Shown here one piece after another: positions 55,595 to 63,053 of a DNA stretch of 64,000 nt; the first letter of the stretch is position 1; every line of letters starts with the position of its first letter. The translations under genes were made by a program, and so were the position numbers. The notes beneath the pieces are model-generated. The model worked only from the letters and a program-made list of their open reading frames with translations, made no database searches and was not told the origin of the DNA. Origin of the DNA: an uncultured Bacteroidota bacterium. Lineage in GTDB: Bacteria > Bacteroidota > Bacteroidia > Flavobacteriales_D > Crocinitomicaceae. Location of the stretch: assembly GCA_937899625.1 (NCBI GenBank), contig CALCCB010000163.1, positions 1 through 64,000 of the forward strand, in the 5' to 3' direction.

Positions 55595-56752
55595 ACTTTT
55601 AAGCCATTGAGGCAGCATGATCGAACCAATAAATAAATAAGGAAAATAAGAAAAAGCCCTCCAGACAAATGCCATAGCAGCTAATAACAGCGCAGAAACA
55701 GACATAGTACTGAGGAGCTCTCCAAACGCATATTCTGCAACTCCACTTCCACCAGGTGTTGGACTGATCAACATGAATAACCAAAGGATTAGTTGTTTTC
55801 CCAGGATTAGAATATGCTCTTTAAATCCAAATCCCACAAACGCCTGAAGTATGGCATTGATAACGAGATAACGAGAGATCCAGCTGCCGAAAGTGGCAAG
55901 AAAAACCTTGAACCAAAGCGAATAAGGCTCCCCCTTCAACTCTTTTGATGCTATAACAATGTCATTTCCTGTTTCAATGGCCCTATTCTTCCAGCGCCTT
56001 AATACAGGAAGAGAAAAAAGACCGTTCAATGCGATAGCCGCAAGCTTAGGATATATAAAGATTGCGCAAAACAAAAACAGGCACACGCTGAAAATAACGA
56101 TGAAACCAATCCAAAAAACAGTTTGAACCGTGTAGCTTCCCTCATAGGACGAGGGAAATAGATCCTGCTGATCAATGAACAAGAAAATAAATGGGATCAT
56201 AATAACATAGAAGAGGTTGTCAAACAATGCCGTGATCACAACAATTGCCGTCGCACGACCCAGGGCGATCTTCTCCCTGTTTAGAATAAACATGGCTACG
56301 GCCGCCCCGCCAACAACGCCGGGAGATAATGCAGAGGCAAACTCCCAGAGCATGATTACTCGAAATCCTTGTTTCCAGGAAAGTGAATTATGAGTTAGCA
56401 GACGAATACGAATGATGTAAAAGAGGTCCCTGCCAATTACAAAAATCATCGCTAAGCCCATCCAAAAAAGGGTAGATGGACCCCAATTGATCTTTTGAAC
56501 GACATTGCTGACGGTATTTTTAGAATAATCCCCGGTTTGAACCTTAATAAATTCGGTTGCATCATCCAGCTGAACCTTTCCGTCGTTGTTCTTGTCTACC
56601 CATGAATATTTTCCCTCTCCCGGAGTGGAATAGTATTGTTCCTTGCTAAGTGCATTGAAAAGCATGAAAAGCGACACGGAGACACCCAATAGAATTCCCC
56701 CCCACAATTTCCATTGACTAAACGCTTTTGACAGGGGAGAAGTGTTTCCCAT
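55577..56752 (-). CDS. Flippase-like (LPG synthase TM-type) protein with EF-hand-like loop
   Basis: A 391-residue inner-membrane protein of the lysylphosphatidylglycerol synthase transmembrane/UPF0104 family (WEFASALSPGVVGGAAVAMFIL, PTPGGSGVAEYAFGELL). Family members are thought to move or modify lipids; no catalytic domain is attached. Between the first helix (about 17-34) and the second lies an added soluble loop with DKNNDGKVQLDD at residues 53-64, a canonical 12-residue EF-hand calcium loop. Its ATG overlaps the TAA of the Ig-like lipoprotein gene upstream (TAATG), so the two are coupled. Confidence 0.85.
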   Translation of the reverse strand: MGNTSPLSKAFSQWKLWGGILLGVSVSLFMLFNALSKEQYYSTPGEGKYSWVDKNNDGKVQLDDATEFIKVQTGDYSKNTVSNVVQKINWGPSTLFWMGLAMIFVIGRDLFYIIRIRLLTHNSLSWKQGFRVIMLWEFASALSPGVVGGAAVAMFILNREKIALGRATAIVVITALFDNLFYVIMIPFIFLFIDQQDLFPSSYEGSYTVQTVFWIGFIVIFSVCLFLFCAIFIYPKLAAIALNGLFSLPVLRRWKNRAIETGNDIVIASKELKGEPYSLWFKVFLATFGSWISRYLVINAILQAFVGFGFKEHILILGKQLILWLFMLISPTPGGSGVAEYAFGELLSTMSVSALLLAAMAFVWRAFSYFPYLFIGSIMLPQWLKSSSRRK

Positions 56753-58302
56753 TAGTCCTGCTTTTCGAGTTTTACATCAACTTGCCAGTTAGGCCGAACT
56801 TTGACTGGGGTATAATAGCGATAGATCTTTTCCGGCTGTACACAGTTGATCACGGCACCACCATTCCAACGCTGATCGCCGTTTTCATCTTCTACAACAC
56901 GGAAACTATAATCTCCCGGCTCAAGGCTTTCTAAAAGTGCTTTAGAAGATGCATCTGGCTCATATTGACCGACTACAACACCATTATTCATCAGCTCGAG
57001 AAACACTCCGGTTCCAAAATCAGTTAAGTCAACAAGGATGGAACCAAGTTCTTTTTTTGCTTTTACAGTGAAAGAAAGCCGAACGGGATCTGCAATAAAT
57101 CCTTGTGACTCAATTGTATTTTCAGGAATGATCAACGTATAAGATCCAGGCGCTAGACCTGAGATGAAACCAAGGGTGATTGTGTTTTTAGTAAAATCGA
57201 TACTATCCGGGAGGATGAATGAAGAATCCTTCATGGAAAGGAGCTGAATCATCGATCTGTTTAATGAGGTAATGACATGTGATGAGTAAAATTCTAGATT
57301 CTCTTTTGGAAGGAAGACATTGGCTTCCCTGTTACAACTCAGTTTTAACTTATTGTTTTTAAGTTGAATGGGGTTTATTCTTAGTTCCAGAGTGTCTGAC
57401 CAGTTGTTTTCATCAACCACAAGAGATTGGGAGCTTTTAGCATCGAAAAATTTAGTAAAATGAAGACTGTCAGTGCTAATGACCCTCATTTCATCATAAT
57501 GAAGATTTTCATTATTGAATTTTAAACCGGACGTATTGATGGGATAGGTTGCCCCCACAGCAAAGGTGTTTCCACCCAAATAAGTAAAGCTGCTTATATA
57601 GTTTGAATCTGGAAGAGAAACTTTGATAGGTAGAGAATCTACTCTATTCGAATCTAATTGGAAAGGCTCTTCAAAACACCCTTGCAGCTCGGACCGATCA
57701 ATTTTACCATTTGAGTTGGCATCCTTAAAGGCTTTCACAAAGTAAGTGTCAGACTTGAGATTCTGAAAATGTACACCCCCAAAACGATCACTTCTTGAAT
57801 AATAAGATGGCTTTTGGGCGGTGTCGGAAGTATACAGTCCTATATTAACACCTTCTGTAAGTTGTCCCGAAAAAGCGTTTTCTACAGAAGTATGGTATTG
57901 AAGCGAGTCTATCACGCTTCCAGTAGAGAAAACATAGGTCATTAATGAATCGTTCCCTTCATTAACATCCTTCACTGCGCCATTGAAGTACAGAACATAA
58001 GTGGTATTAGGGTGTAGGTTTTCTTCCCAGGAAATACGTAATGTTTTTCCGTTTAATTGTGCTTTTGGTTTTGCATCGTCTGGCACAAAGAAGATCGTTC
58101 TGGTTGGGTCATTTAACTTAACGAATTCATTGAATTTTAGTTCGACAGTATTTCCTGTGAAATTCGTTTGATTTGGTTCAGGAATGATCTTTACCGGTGA
58201 TGGGGCAAAGCTATCCTCATCCCCGCCGCTCAATGTTCCGACTTGAGCACAAGAGAAAAGCAGTGTGCCTGCCAAAAGTATCAGAAGTATTCTGATAACC
58301 AT
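56752..58302 (-). CDS. Large Ig-like-domain lipoprotein
   Basis: A 516-residue lipoprotein (lipobox LLFSC, Cys18) whose N-terminal domain is a Big_5/SbsA-type Ig-like fold (about residues 36-130, TNFTGNTVELKFNEFVKL ... TYVLYFNGAVKD). A second beta-sandwich follows with SDTYFVKAFKDANSNGKID, and more beta-rich sequence runs to the C-terminal DYSFRVVEDENGDQRWNGG. This layout is common in Bacteroidota and is of unknown function, probably at the cell surface. It overlaps the reductase gene upstream by 22 bases and the flippase-like gene downstream by one. Confidence 0.85.
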   Translation of the reverse strand: MVIRILLILLAGTLLFSCAQVGTLSGGDEDSFAPSPVKIIPEPNQTNFTGNTVELKFNEFVKLNDPTRTIFFVPDDAKPKAQLNGKTLRISWEENLHPNTTYVLYFNGAVKDVNEGNDSLMTYVFSTGSVIDSLQYHTSVENAFSGQLTEGVNIGLYTSDTAQKPSYYSRSDRFGGVHFQNLKSDTYFVKAFKDANSNGKIDRSELQGCFEEPFQLDSNRVDSLPIKVSLPDSNYISSFTYLGGNTFAVGATYPINTSGLKFNNENLHYDEMRVISTDSLHFTKFFDAKSSQSLVVDENNWSDTLELRINPIQLKNNKLKLSCNREANVFLPKENLEFYSSHVITSLNRSMIQLLSMKDSSFILPDSIDFTKNTITLGFISGLAPGSYTLIIPENTIESQGFIADPVRLSFTVKAKKELGSILVDLTDFGTGVFLELMNNGVVVGQYEPDASSKALLESLEPGDYSFRVVEDENGDQRWNGGAVINCVQPEKIYRYYTPVKVRPNWQVDVKLEKQD

Positions 58303-58760
58303 GAGCAGAGTTCATTTAAATATTTGTCATCAATTGAATCGAATGAATTCAGGCTGTCACTGTCTACATCGAGCACCGCTACAACAGAGCTGTCTTTTAT
58401 CAACGGAACAACGATCTCACTTTTCGAATCTGAACTGCAGGCAATATGACCGGGAAACGCATCAACATCCGGGACGACAATTGTTCTTTTTTCAGCCCAT
58501 GAAGTACCACACACCCCCTTGCCCGATCTTATTCTGGTGCAAGCGATCGGACCTTGAAAAGGACCGAGCACAAGCTCCTCTCCTTTAACGATATAAAAAC
58601 CGACCCAAAAAAACCCAAGACCCTGTTTCAGGGCCGCAGATACATTGGCAAGATTAGCGATCAGGTCACCTTCTCCTGTTATCAATCCCTTGATTTGAGG
58701 GAGTAAAGATTGGTAGATCTCCTCTTTTGTTCCGACGATTTGTTTTAGTTCCTCAGCCAT
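58281..58760 (-). CDS. msrC: Free methionine-(R)-sulfoxide reductase (GAF domain)
   Basis: A 159-residue single GAF-domain enzyme that reduces free Met-R-sulfoxide in the cytoplasm. The three family Cys are seen at 74, 84 and 108 (PIACTRI, GKGVCG, HIACSS), with the same spacing as in the E. coli enzyme. The sequence VGFYIVKGEELVLGPFQG is characteristic. It heads a three-gene overlapping unit with the Ig-like lipoprotein and the flippase-like protein, an unexpected pairing with no clear functional link. Confidence 0.92.
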   Translation of the reverse strand: MAEELKQIVGTKEEIYQSLLPQIKGLITGEGDLIANLANVSAALKQGLGFFWVGFYIVKGEELVLGPFQGPIACTRIRSGKGVCGTSWAEKRTIVVPDVDAFPGHIACSSDSKSEIVVPLIKDSSVVAVLDVDSDSLNSFDSIDDKYLNELCSWLSEYF

Positions 58761-58840
58761 AACTTTAAGTTACACAAAGTTGGATTTTTTAAAGTGATAA
58801 TGCAATTATTTAAGTATCTTCAATAGAAAACAGTACAAAA

Positions 58841-59566
58841 ATGCTAGAAAAGATCAATCTGGATAAGGTGTTATTCCTTGATATTGAAACGGTGCCCCAA
58901 CAGTATAAGTATGTAGATCTGGATGTAAAGACAAAAGAACTATTTGATGCAAAGACTCGTTTCATGCAGTCTGAAGAAAAAGAATATACCGATATCTACA
59001 ACGAACGGGCCGGGATTTATGCTGAATTTGGCAAGATCATTTGTATTTCTGTTGGATTAGTAACTGAAACAAGAACAGGAAAACAGATGCGGCTGAAGTC
59101 ATTTTATCATGATGATGAAGAAACACTCTTGAAACAATTCATCGGTCTTTTAAACAACAACTACAACACGCAATATCATATCTTATGTGGACACAATGCG
59201 AAAGAATTTGATTTTCCGTATATCTGCAGAAGAATACTCATTAATGGGCTGAAACTTCCACCCATATTGGATATAGCGGGTAAAAAACCATGGGAGATAT
59301 CACATCTTGACACAATGGAGCTATGGAAATTTGGCGATTTTAAAGCTTATACGTCTTTATCGTTGCTTTGTCATGTTTTCGGAATCCCCACTCCTAAAGA
59401 TGATATTTCAGGAGCTGACGTTGCCAGGGTCTACTATGAGGATGGTGATCTGGAACGGATCAAAGTGTATTGCGAAAAGGATGTCGTTGCGTTGATTCAG
59501 CTTTTTCTAAAAATGAGAGGAGATAACCTTGTTGAAGAGGCCGAGATCCATTATTCTCATCAATAG
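58841..59566 (+). CDS. Predicted 3'-5' exonuclease, PolB-like
   Basis: A 241-residue DEDD-superfamily exonuclease of the PolB-like predicted exonuclease group. The ExoI motif is FLDIETVP (about residues 11-18), ExoII lies in CGHNAKEFDFPYICRR, and ExoIII in IKVYCEKDVVALIQLFL. The polymerase domain is absent. The likely role is in DNA or RNA processing or repair. Single gene with a bidirectional terminator behind it. Confidence 0.88.
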   Translation: MLEKINLDKVLFLDIETVPQQYKYVDLDVKTKELFDAKTRFMQSEEKEYTDIYNERAGIYAEFGKIICISVGLVTETRTGKQMRLKSFYHDDEETLLKQFIGLLNNNYNTQYHILCGHNAKEFDFPYICRRILINGLKLPPILDIAGKKPWEISHLDTMELWKFGDFKAYTSLSLLCHVFGIPTPKDDISGADVARVYYEDGDLERIKVYCEKDVVALIQLFLKMRGDNLVEEAEIHYSHQ

Positions 59567-59570
59567 AATA

Positions 59571-59610
59571 AAAAAAGCCGCTGCAACAAAAGGGCTGCAA
59601 CGGCTTTTAT
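59571..59610. terminator. Bidirectional terminator between the exonuclease and lipoprotein genes
   Basis: AAAAGCCGCTGCA (59573-59585) pairs with TGCAACGGCTTTT (59596-59608) with one mismatch; T runs follow on both strands, the longer one on the minus strand. Confidence 0.88.
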
Positions 59611-59628
59611 CCTTATTTAACTAAATTC

Positions 59629-60021
59629 TTACTGAACGAAAACCGTTTCTTCAGAAGTTGTTTCTTCTTCTACTTTAATGATTCCCTGACCAGTCAAACC
59701 ACTCGAAGTATAAGCCTTAATGTCCAATACAGCTACTCCTGCTTGCCCAAGCTGGTATACATCATTAAAATTGAAAACCGCTACTCCCGATGAATTCGTT
59801 TCAGTAGTATCATACAACACAACATTTGCAGGCTGGTTGATCGTGGACTTTCCATAAAGAATAACTGTGGCCCCCTCAACATACTGACCTGAAGAATTCT
59901 TTACATAGATCTTAGCGATCGTATCACCTTTCTTACGGCATCCAACCGAAAGACCGATAGTAAATAAAACCATCAGGGCGAATAAAACGTATTTTCCATT
60001 CATCGTTTTCATAATCTTCAC
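59629..60021 (-). CDS. Small lipoprotein, transthyretin-like beta-sandwich
   Basis: A 130-residue lipoprotein with lipobox LSVGC (Cys28) and a single beta-sandwich like a carboxypeptidase-regulatory domain (KIYVKNSSGQYVEGATVILYG ... TNSSGVAVFNFNDVY). The layout and the spacing of motifs match the protein encoded just upstream (60027-60410), so the two look like tandem duplicates. Two starts are possible (Met1 and Met4, or Met7). Function unknown; probably a surface or periplasmic lipoprotein. Confidence 0.78.
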   Translation of the reverse strand: MKIMKTMNGKYVLFALMVLFTIGLSVGCRKKGDTIAKIYVKNSSGQYVEGATVILYGKSTINQPANVVLYDTTETNSSGVAVFNFNDVYQLGQAGVAVLDIKAYTSSGLTGQGIIKVEEETTSEETVFVQ

Positions 60022-60026
60022 TTTTA

Positions 60027-60410
60027 TTAGTTAGGTAAGTAGAGCGTCTCTACAGCCGTAATATGTTCTCTACATTTTACATGACCCTCCACTGTTTTTG
60101 GGTCGTATTTTACAATAATATTAAAGAATCCTACTGTCTCTTCACCCGCATCTTTAAAGTACTCATCCATATTGAATGCAGCAAAGCCAGACTCGTTTGT
60201 CAATACTGTATCAACGTATGGATTCGTTGGAGGGTTGGAGTTTAGGTCTCCGATCACAATTACCTGAGCGCCAGTGATCAACTCATTGTTCATCGAACGC
60301 ACAAAAATCTTGAGTACAGACGGGTCCTTGCTTTCACAGCCGGAAAGTGTAAGTAGCACCATCAGGCCCATAACACTTAACACACTCATACTTAACCCTT
60401 TCTTCATCAT
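60027..60410 (-). CDS. Small lipoprotein, paralog of the downstream gene
   Basis: A 127-residue lipoprotein (lipobox LTLSGC, Cys25) with the same core as its neighbour: LKIFVRSMNNELITGAQVIVIGD, then TNESGFAAFNMDEYF. It is five bases upstream of the second lipoprotein gene, so both share a transcript. Identity is low overall but motif order is conserved, pointing to an old duplication. Function unknown. Confidence 0.78.
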   Translation of the reverse strand: MMKKGLSMSVLSVMGLMVLLTLSGCESKDPSVLKIFVRSMNNELITGAQVIVIGDLNSNPPTNPYVDTVLTNESGFAAFNMDEYFKDAGEETVGFFNIIVKYDPKTVEGHVKCREHITAVETLYLPN

Positions 60411-60430
60411 ATTCTTTCAATAATTGAAGC

Positions 60431-60438
60431 CAAATATA
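60431..60438 (-). promoter_or_regulatory. Predicted -7 element TATATTTG of the lipoprotein pair
   Basis: Minus-strand match to TAnnTTTG, 20 bases before the ATG at 60410. Confidence 0.55.
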
Positions 60439-60487
60439 ATCTAATTTTTGCAATACTCAGAATCCTTAATTGCTCAGTATTAATTGT

Positions 60488-60495
60488 TATCTTCG
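60488..60495 (+). promoter_or_regulatory. Possible variant -7 element TATCTTCG of the pheS operon
   Basis: Differs from TAnnTTTG by one base and lies 85 bases before pheS. It resembles the gltX element TATCTTTG. Confidence 0.35.
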
Positions 60496-60580
60496 CCCAT
60501 ATTTAGGCAGAGATGTACTACTTAAACAATTTTTCCTGTAAAAAAGTTACACATTGCCAAAGAAACTATAGGATTTCAGG

Positions 60581-61603
60581 ATGAAAGAAAGAATTGAGCA
60601 GGTTGAAAAAGAGATCGAGCAATACTTGATCACCGACATGGCAAGTCTTGAGACTTATCGCATAAAGTTTATCGGATCAAAAGGGATAACCAAAGAGCTT
60701 TTTTCTGAACTGAAGAATGTTCCCAACGAAGAAAAGAGGGCTGTAGGACAGCTACTGAACGGACTTCGTCAAAAAGCAGAACAAAAATTTGAAGAGAGCA
60801 AGGAGGTATTAGAATCTCAAGGAAGTGATTCAGAAAAACTAGACTTAAGCAGGCCTGCAAACATGGATGAACTTGGATCAAGACATCCTTTAAGTTTGGT
60901 TAGAAGCGAGATCATAGAGATTTTTTCACGGATTGGTTATTCCGTGTCCGAAGGACCTGAGATCGAAGACGACTGGCATAATTTCACAGCATTGAACTTT
61001 CCACCAGAACACCCGGCAAGAGACATGCAGGACACCTTCTTCGTAGAGAAAGGTGAAAATGAAATGGCACTTAGGACGCACACAAGTTCGGTCCAGGTGC
61101 GCGTAATGGAGTCATCACAACCACCGATCCGAACGATCTCTCCCGGAAGAGTATACCGTAACGAAGCGATTTCAGCGAGAGCCCATTGTTTCTTTCACCA
61201 GGTGGAAGGCCTATACATTGACAAAAAAGTATCATTTGCCGACTTGAAACAAACCCTTCTGTATTTCGCAAAGGAGATGTTCGGAGACAAAGCGACAATT
61301 CGTCTTCGTCCAAGTTATTTTCCGTTTACTGAACCATCAGCAGAAGTTGATGTCTCTTGTACCATCTGTAATTCAAAAGGGTGTAATGTCTGTAAATATT
61401 CAGGCTGGCTTGAGATCCTGGGGTGCGGAATGGTAGATCCGAATGTTCTTGAGGCAAGCGGGATCGATTCAAAGACATACAGTGGTTTTGCTTTTGGTAT
61501 GGGGGTAGAAAGGATAGCACAGTTGAAATACAAAGTGAATGATTTGCGTTTATATTCTGAAAACGATATTCGTTTCTTGAAACAGTTTACAGCAGGAATT
61601 TAA
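60581..61603 (+). CDS. pheS: Phenylalanine--tRNA ligase alpha subunit
   Basis: A 340-residue class II synthetase subunit. The N-terminal coiled coil (about residues 1-85) precedes the catalytic core, with GYSVSEGPEIEDDWHNFTALN, motif 2 (PGRVYRNEAISARAHCFFHQ) and motif 3 (FGMGVERIAQLKY). A Cys cluster CTICNSKGCNVC, possibly a zinc knuckle, lies before WLEILGCGMVDPNVL. The beta subunit PheT is not in the window, so the two subunits are unlinked here. Its stop overlaps the ytxJ start (TAATG). Confidence 0.95.
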   Translation: MKERIEQVEKEIEQYLITDMASLETYRIKFIGSKGITKELFSELKNVPNEEKRAVGQLLNGLRQKAEQKFEESKEVLESQGSDSEKLDLSRPANMDELGSRHPLSLVRSEIIEIFSRIGYSVSEGPEIEDDWHNFTALNFPPEHPARDMQDTFFVEKGENEMALRTHTSSVQVRVMESSQPPIRTISPGRVYRNEAISARAHCFFHQVEGLYIDKKVSFADLKQTLLYFAKEMFGDKATIRLRPSYFPFTEPSAEVDVSCTICNSKGCNVCKYSGWLEILGCGMVDPNVLEASGIDSKTYSGFAFGMGVERIAQLKYKVNDLRLYSENDIRFLKQFTAGI

Positions 61604-61977
61604 TGGGACTATTTGGATTTGGATCGGTTCAAAAGCTGCACCTGGAATGGGAAATTCTAACAGGAGAATCCTCTGTTGAGGAACTAATAAAATCATCTTT
61701 CATGGTTCCCGTTCTCCTTTTCAAGCACAGTACAAGATGTAGTGTTTCTTTTATGGCGCTTGAAAATTTTGAAAAAGAATGGTCATTGAGTAATGAAGAA
61801 TGCAAGATCTATTATTTGGATCTACTGAAATATAGAGCAGTTTCCAATCAGATTGCTGAGATGACAGGTGTGCACCATCAATCACCTCAGGTAATTGTTT
61901 TAAGAGAAGGCCGTGTAATTTATCATGCATCTCATAGTGCTATTTCTGCGCAAGCGATCAAACAACTATTATCATGA
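61603..61977 (+). CDS. ytxJ: YtxJ, bacillithiol-system redox-active protein
   Basis: A 124-residue thioredoxin-fold protein of the YtxJ (bacilliredoxin-like) family. The active-site Cys is in KHSTRCSVSFMAL, where a single Cys replaces the CxxC of thioredoxin, and the cis-Pro lies in HHQSPQVIVLREG. It probably removes bacillithiol from protein thiols, which suggests this organism makes bacillithiol. It overlaps pheS by one base and the glutaminyl cyclase gene by four. Confidence 0.88.
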   Translation: MGLFGFGSVQKLHLEWEILTGESSVEELIKSSFMVPVLLFKHSTRCSVSFMALENFEKEWSLSNEECKIYYLDLLKYRAVSNQIAEMTGVHHQSPQVIVLREGRVIYHASHSAISAQAIKQLLS

Positions 61978-63044
61978 AAAAATACTTGATCATTGGTTTA
62001 ATTATTATTGTTGGAGTTGCACTACTTGTTGTACCTCTAATAAATGATAATGGAGGTAATGATGGCCAGGAAGATGAAGCTGTTGCAGCATTTGCTTTTG
62101 CAGACAACCTGGCGGTCCGATGGAATCAGACAATTCCAGTTGAGATCAAGGTGAAAGATGGGGTAACAAAACTTGAACTTTTTTACAACGACAGCCTCTT
62201 TAATGTTTGGAATAATCCTAAAGGAACTGTCAGCTATAACTTCAATGCGGCCTTTTTTGGTTTAGGAACGCGATCACTTGTTTTAATGGCAACATTGGAG
62301 GATGGAACTCAATTTACAGACAACAGAATGGTTCGCGTTTTATCTGATGTTAAACCTGAAATTTGGATTGCCCAGGTAGCAGGCACAAAACCCCATTTAT
62401 CGACAAGCTTTACCCAGGGACTAGAATTTAATAACGGAACACTTTACGAAGGGACGGGACAGTTTGGTCAGTCTGTTGTAGCAATTGTTGATCTTGAAAC
62501 CGGACAACACAAAAAGAAGATTGGCCTTGATGGAAATTATTTCGGAGAAGGAATAACCATTCTTGATGACAAAGTGTATCAGATCACCTGGCAGCAACAG
62601 CGTTGCTTTGTGTACGATAAAACAACCCTTGAGCTGATCAAGGACATGAACTATACCGGTGAAGGTTGGGGGATTTGTAACAACGGAGAGGAACTGATCA
62701 TGTCAGACGGAACTGAAAGGATCGCGTTCAGAGATCCGGAAACATTTCAGATCCAACGAACGATTGAAGTGTATGATGATAGAGGACCAATTACAAAGCT
62801 CAACGAGTTGGAATATATCGATGGGCTGATATACGCCAATGTATGGATGACGAACTCAGTAGTGGTTATCCAGCCGGAAAACGGAAAAGTGATTGCGGTT
62901 ATTGATGGGTCGGAATTGATCAAAGAAGGCAGAAATGGTGGTGATGTTTTGAATGGAATAGCATTGGATCAAAAGACCAATAAGTTGTACATGACTGGTA
63001 AGAACTGGAACAAGCTGATCGAAGTAAGCCTTAAGAAACCATAA
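61974..63044 (+). CDS. Glutaminyl-peptide cyclotransferase
   Basis: A 356-residue secreted or membrane-anchored beta-propeller enzyme of the plant/bacterial glutamine cyclotransferase family, which turns N-terminal Gln into pyroglutamate. The N-terminal hydrophobic helix (residues 4-23) acts as signal anchor; no lipobox is seen. Family motifs are FTQGLEFNNGTLYEGTGQFGQS, YFGEGITILDDKVYQITWQQ, TGEGWGICNNGEELIMSDGT and KLNELEYIDGLIYANVWMT. It begins inside the ytxJ stop (ATGA). The N-terminal half has an Ig-like addition of about 100 residues before the propeller. Confidence 0.92.
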   Translation: MKKYLIIGLIIIVGVALLVVPLINDNGGNDGQEDEAVAAFAFADNLAVRWNQTIPVEIKVKDGVTKLELFYNDSLFNVWNNPKGTVSYNFNAAFFGLGTRSLVLMATLEDGTQFTDNRMVRVLSDVKPEIWIAQVAGTKPHLSTSFTQGLEFNNGTLYEGTGQFGQSVVAIVDLETGQHKKKIGLDGNYFGEGITILDDKVYQITWQQQRCFVYDKTTLELIKDMNYTGEGWGICNNGEELIMSDGTERIAFRDPETFQIQRTIEVYDDRGPITKLNELEYIDGLIYANVWMTNSVVVIQPENGKVIAVIDGSELIKEGRNGGDVLNGIALDQKTNKLYMTGKNWNKLIEVSLKKP

Positions 63045-63053
63045 ATTATAGTC

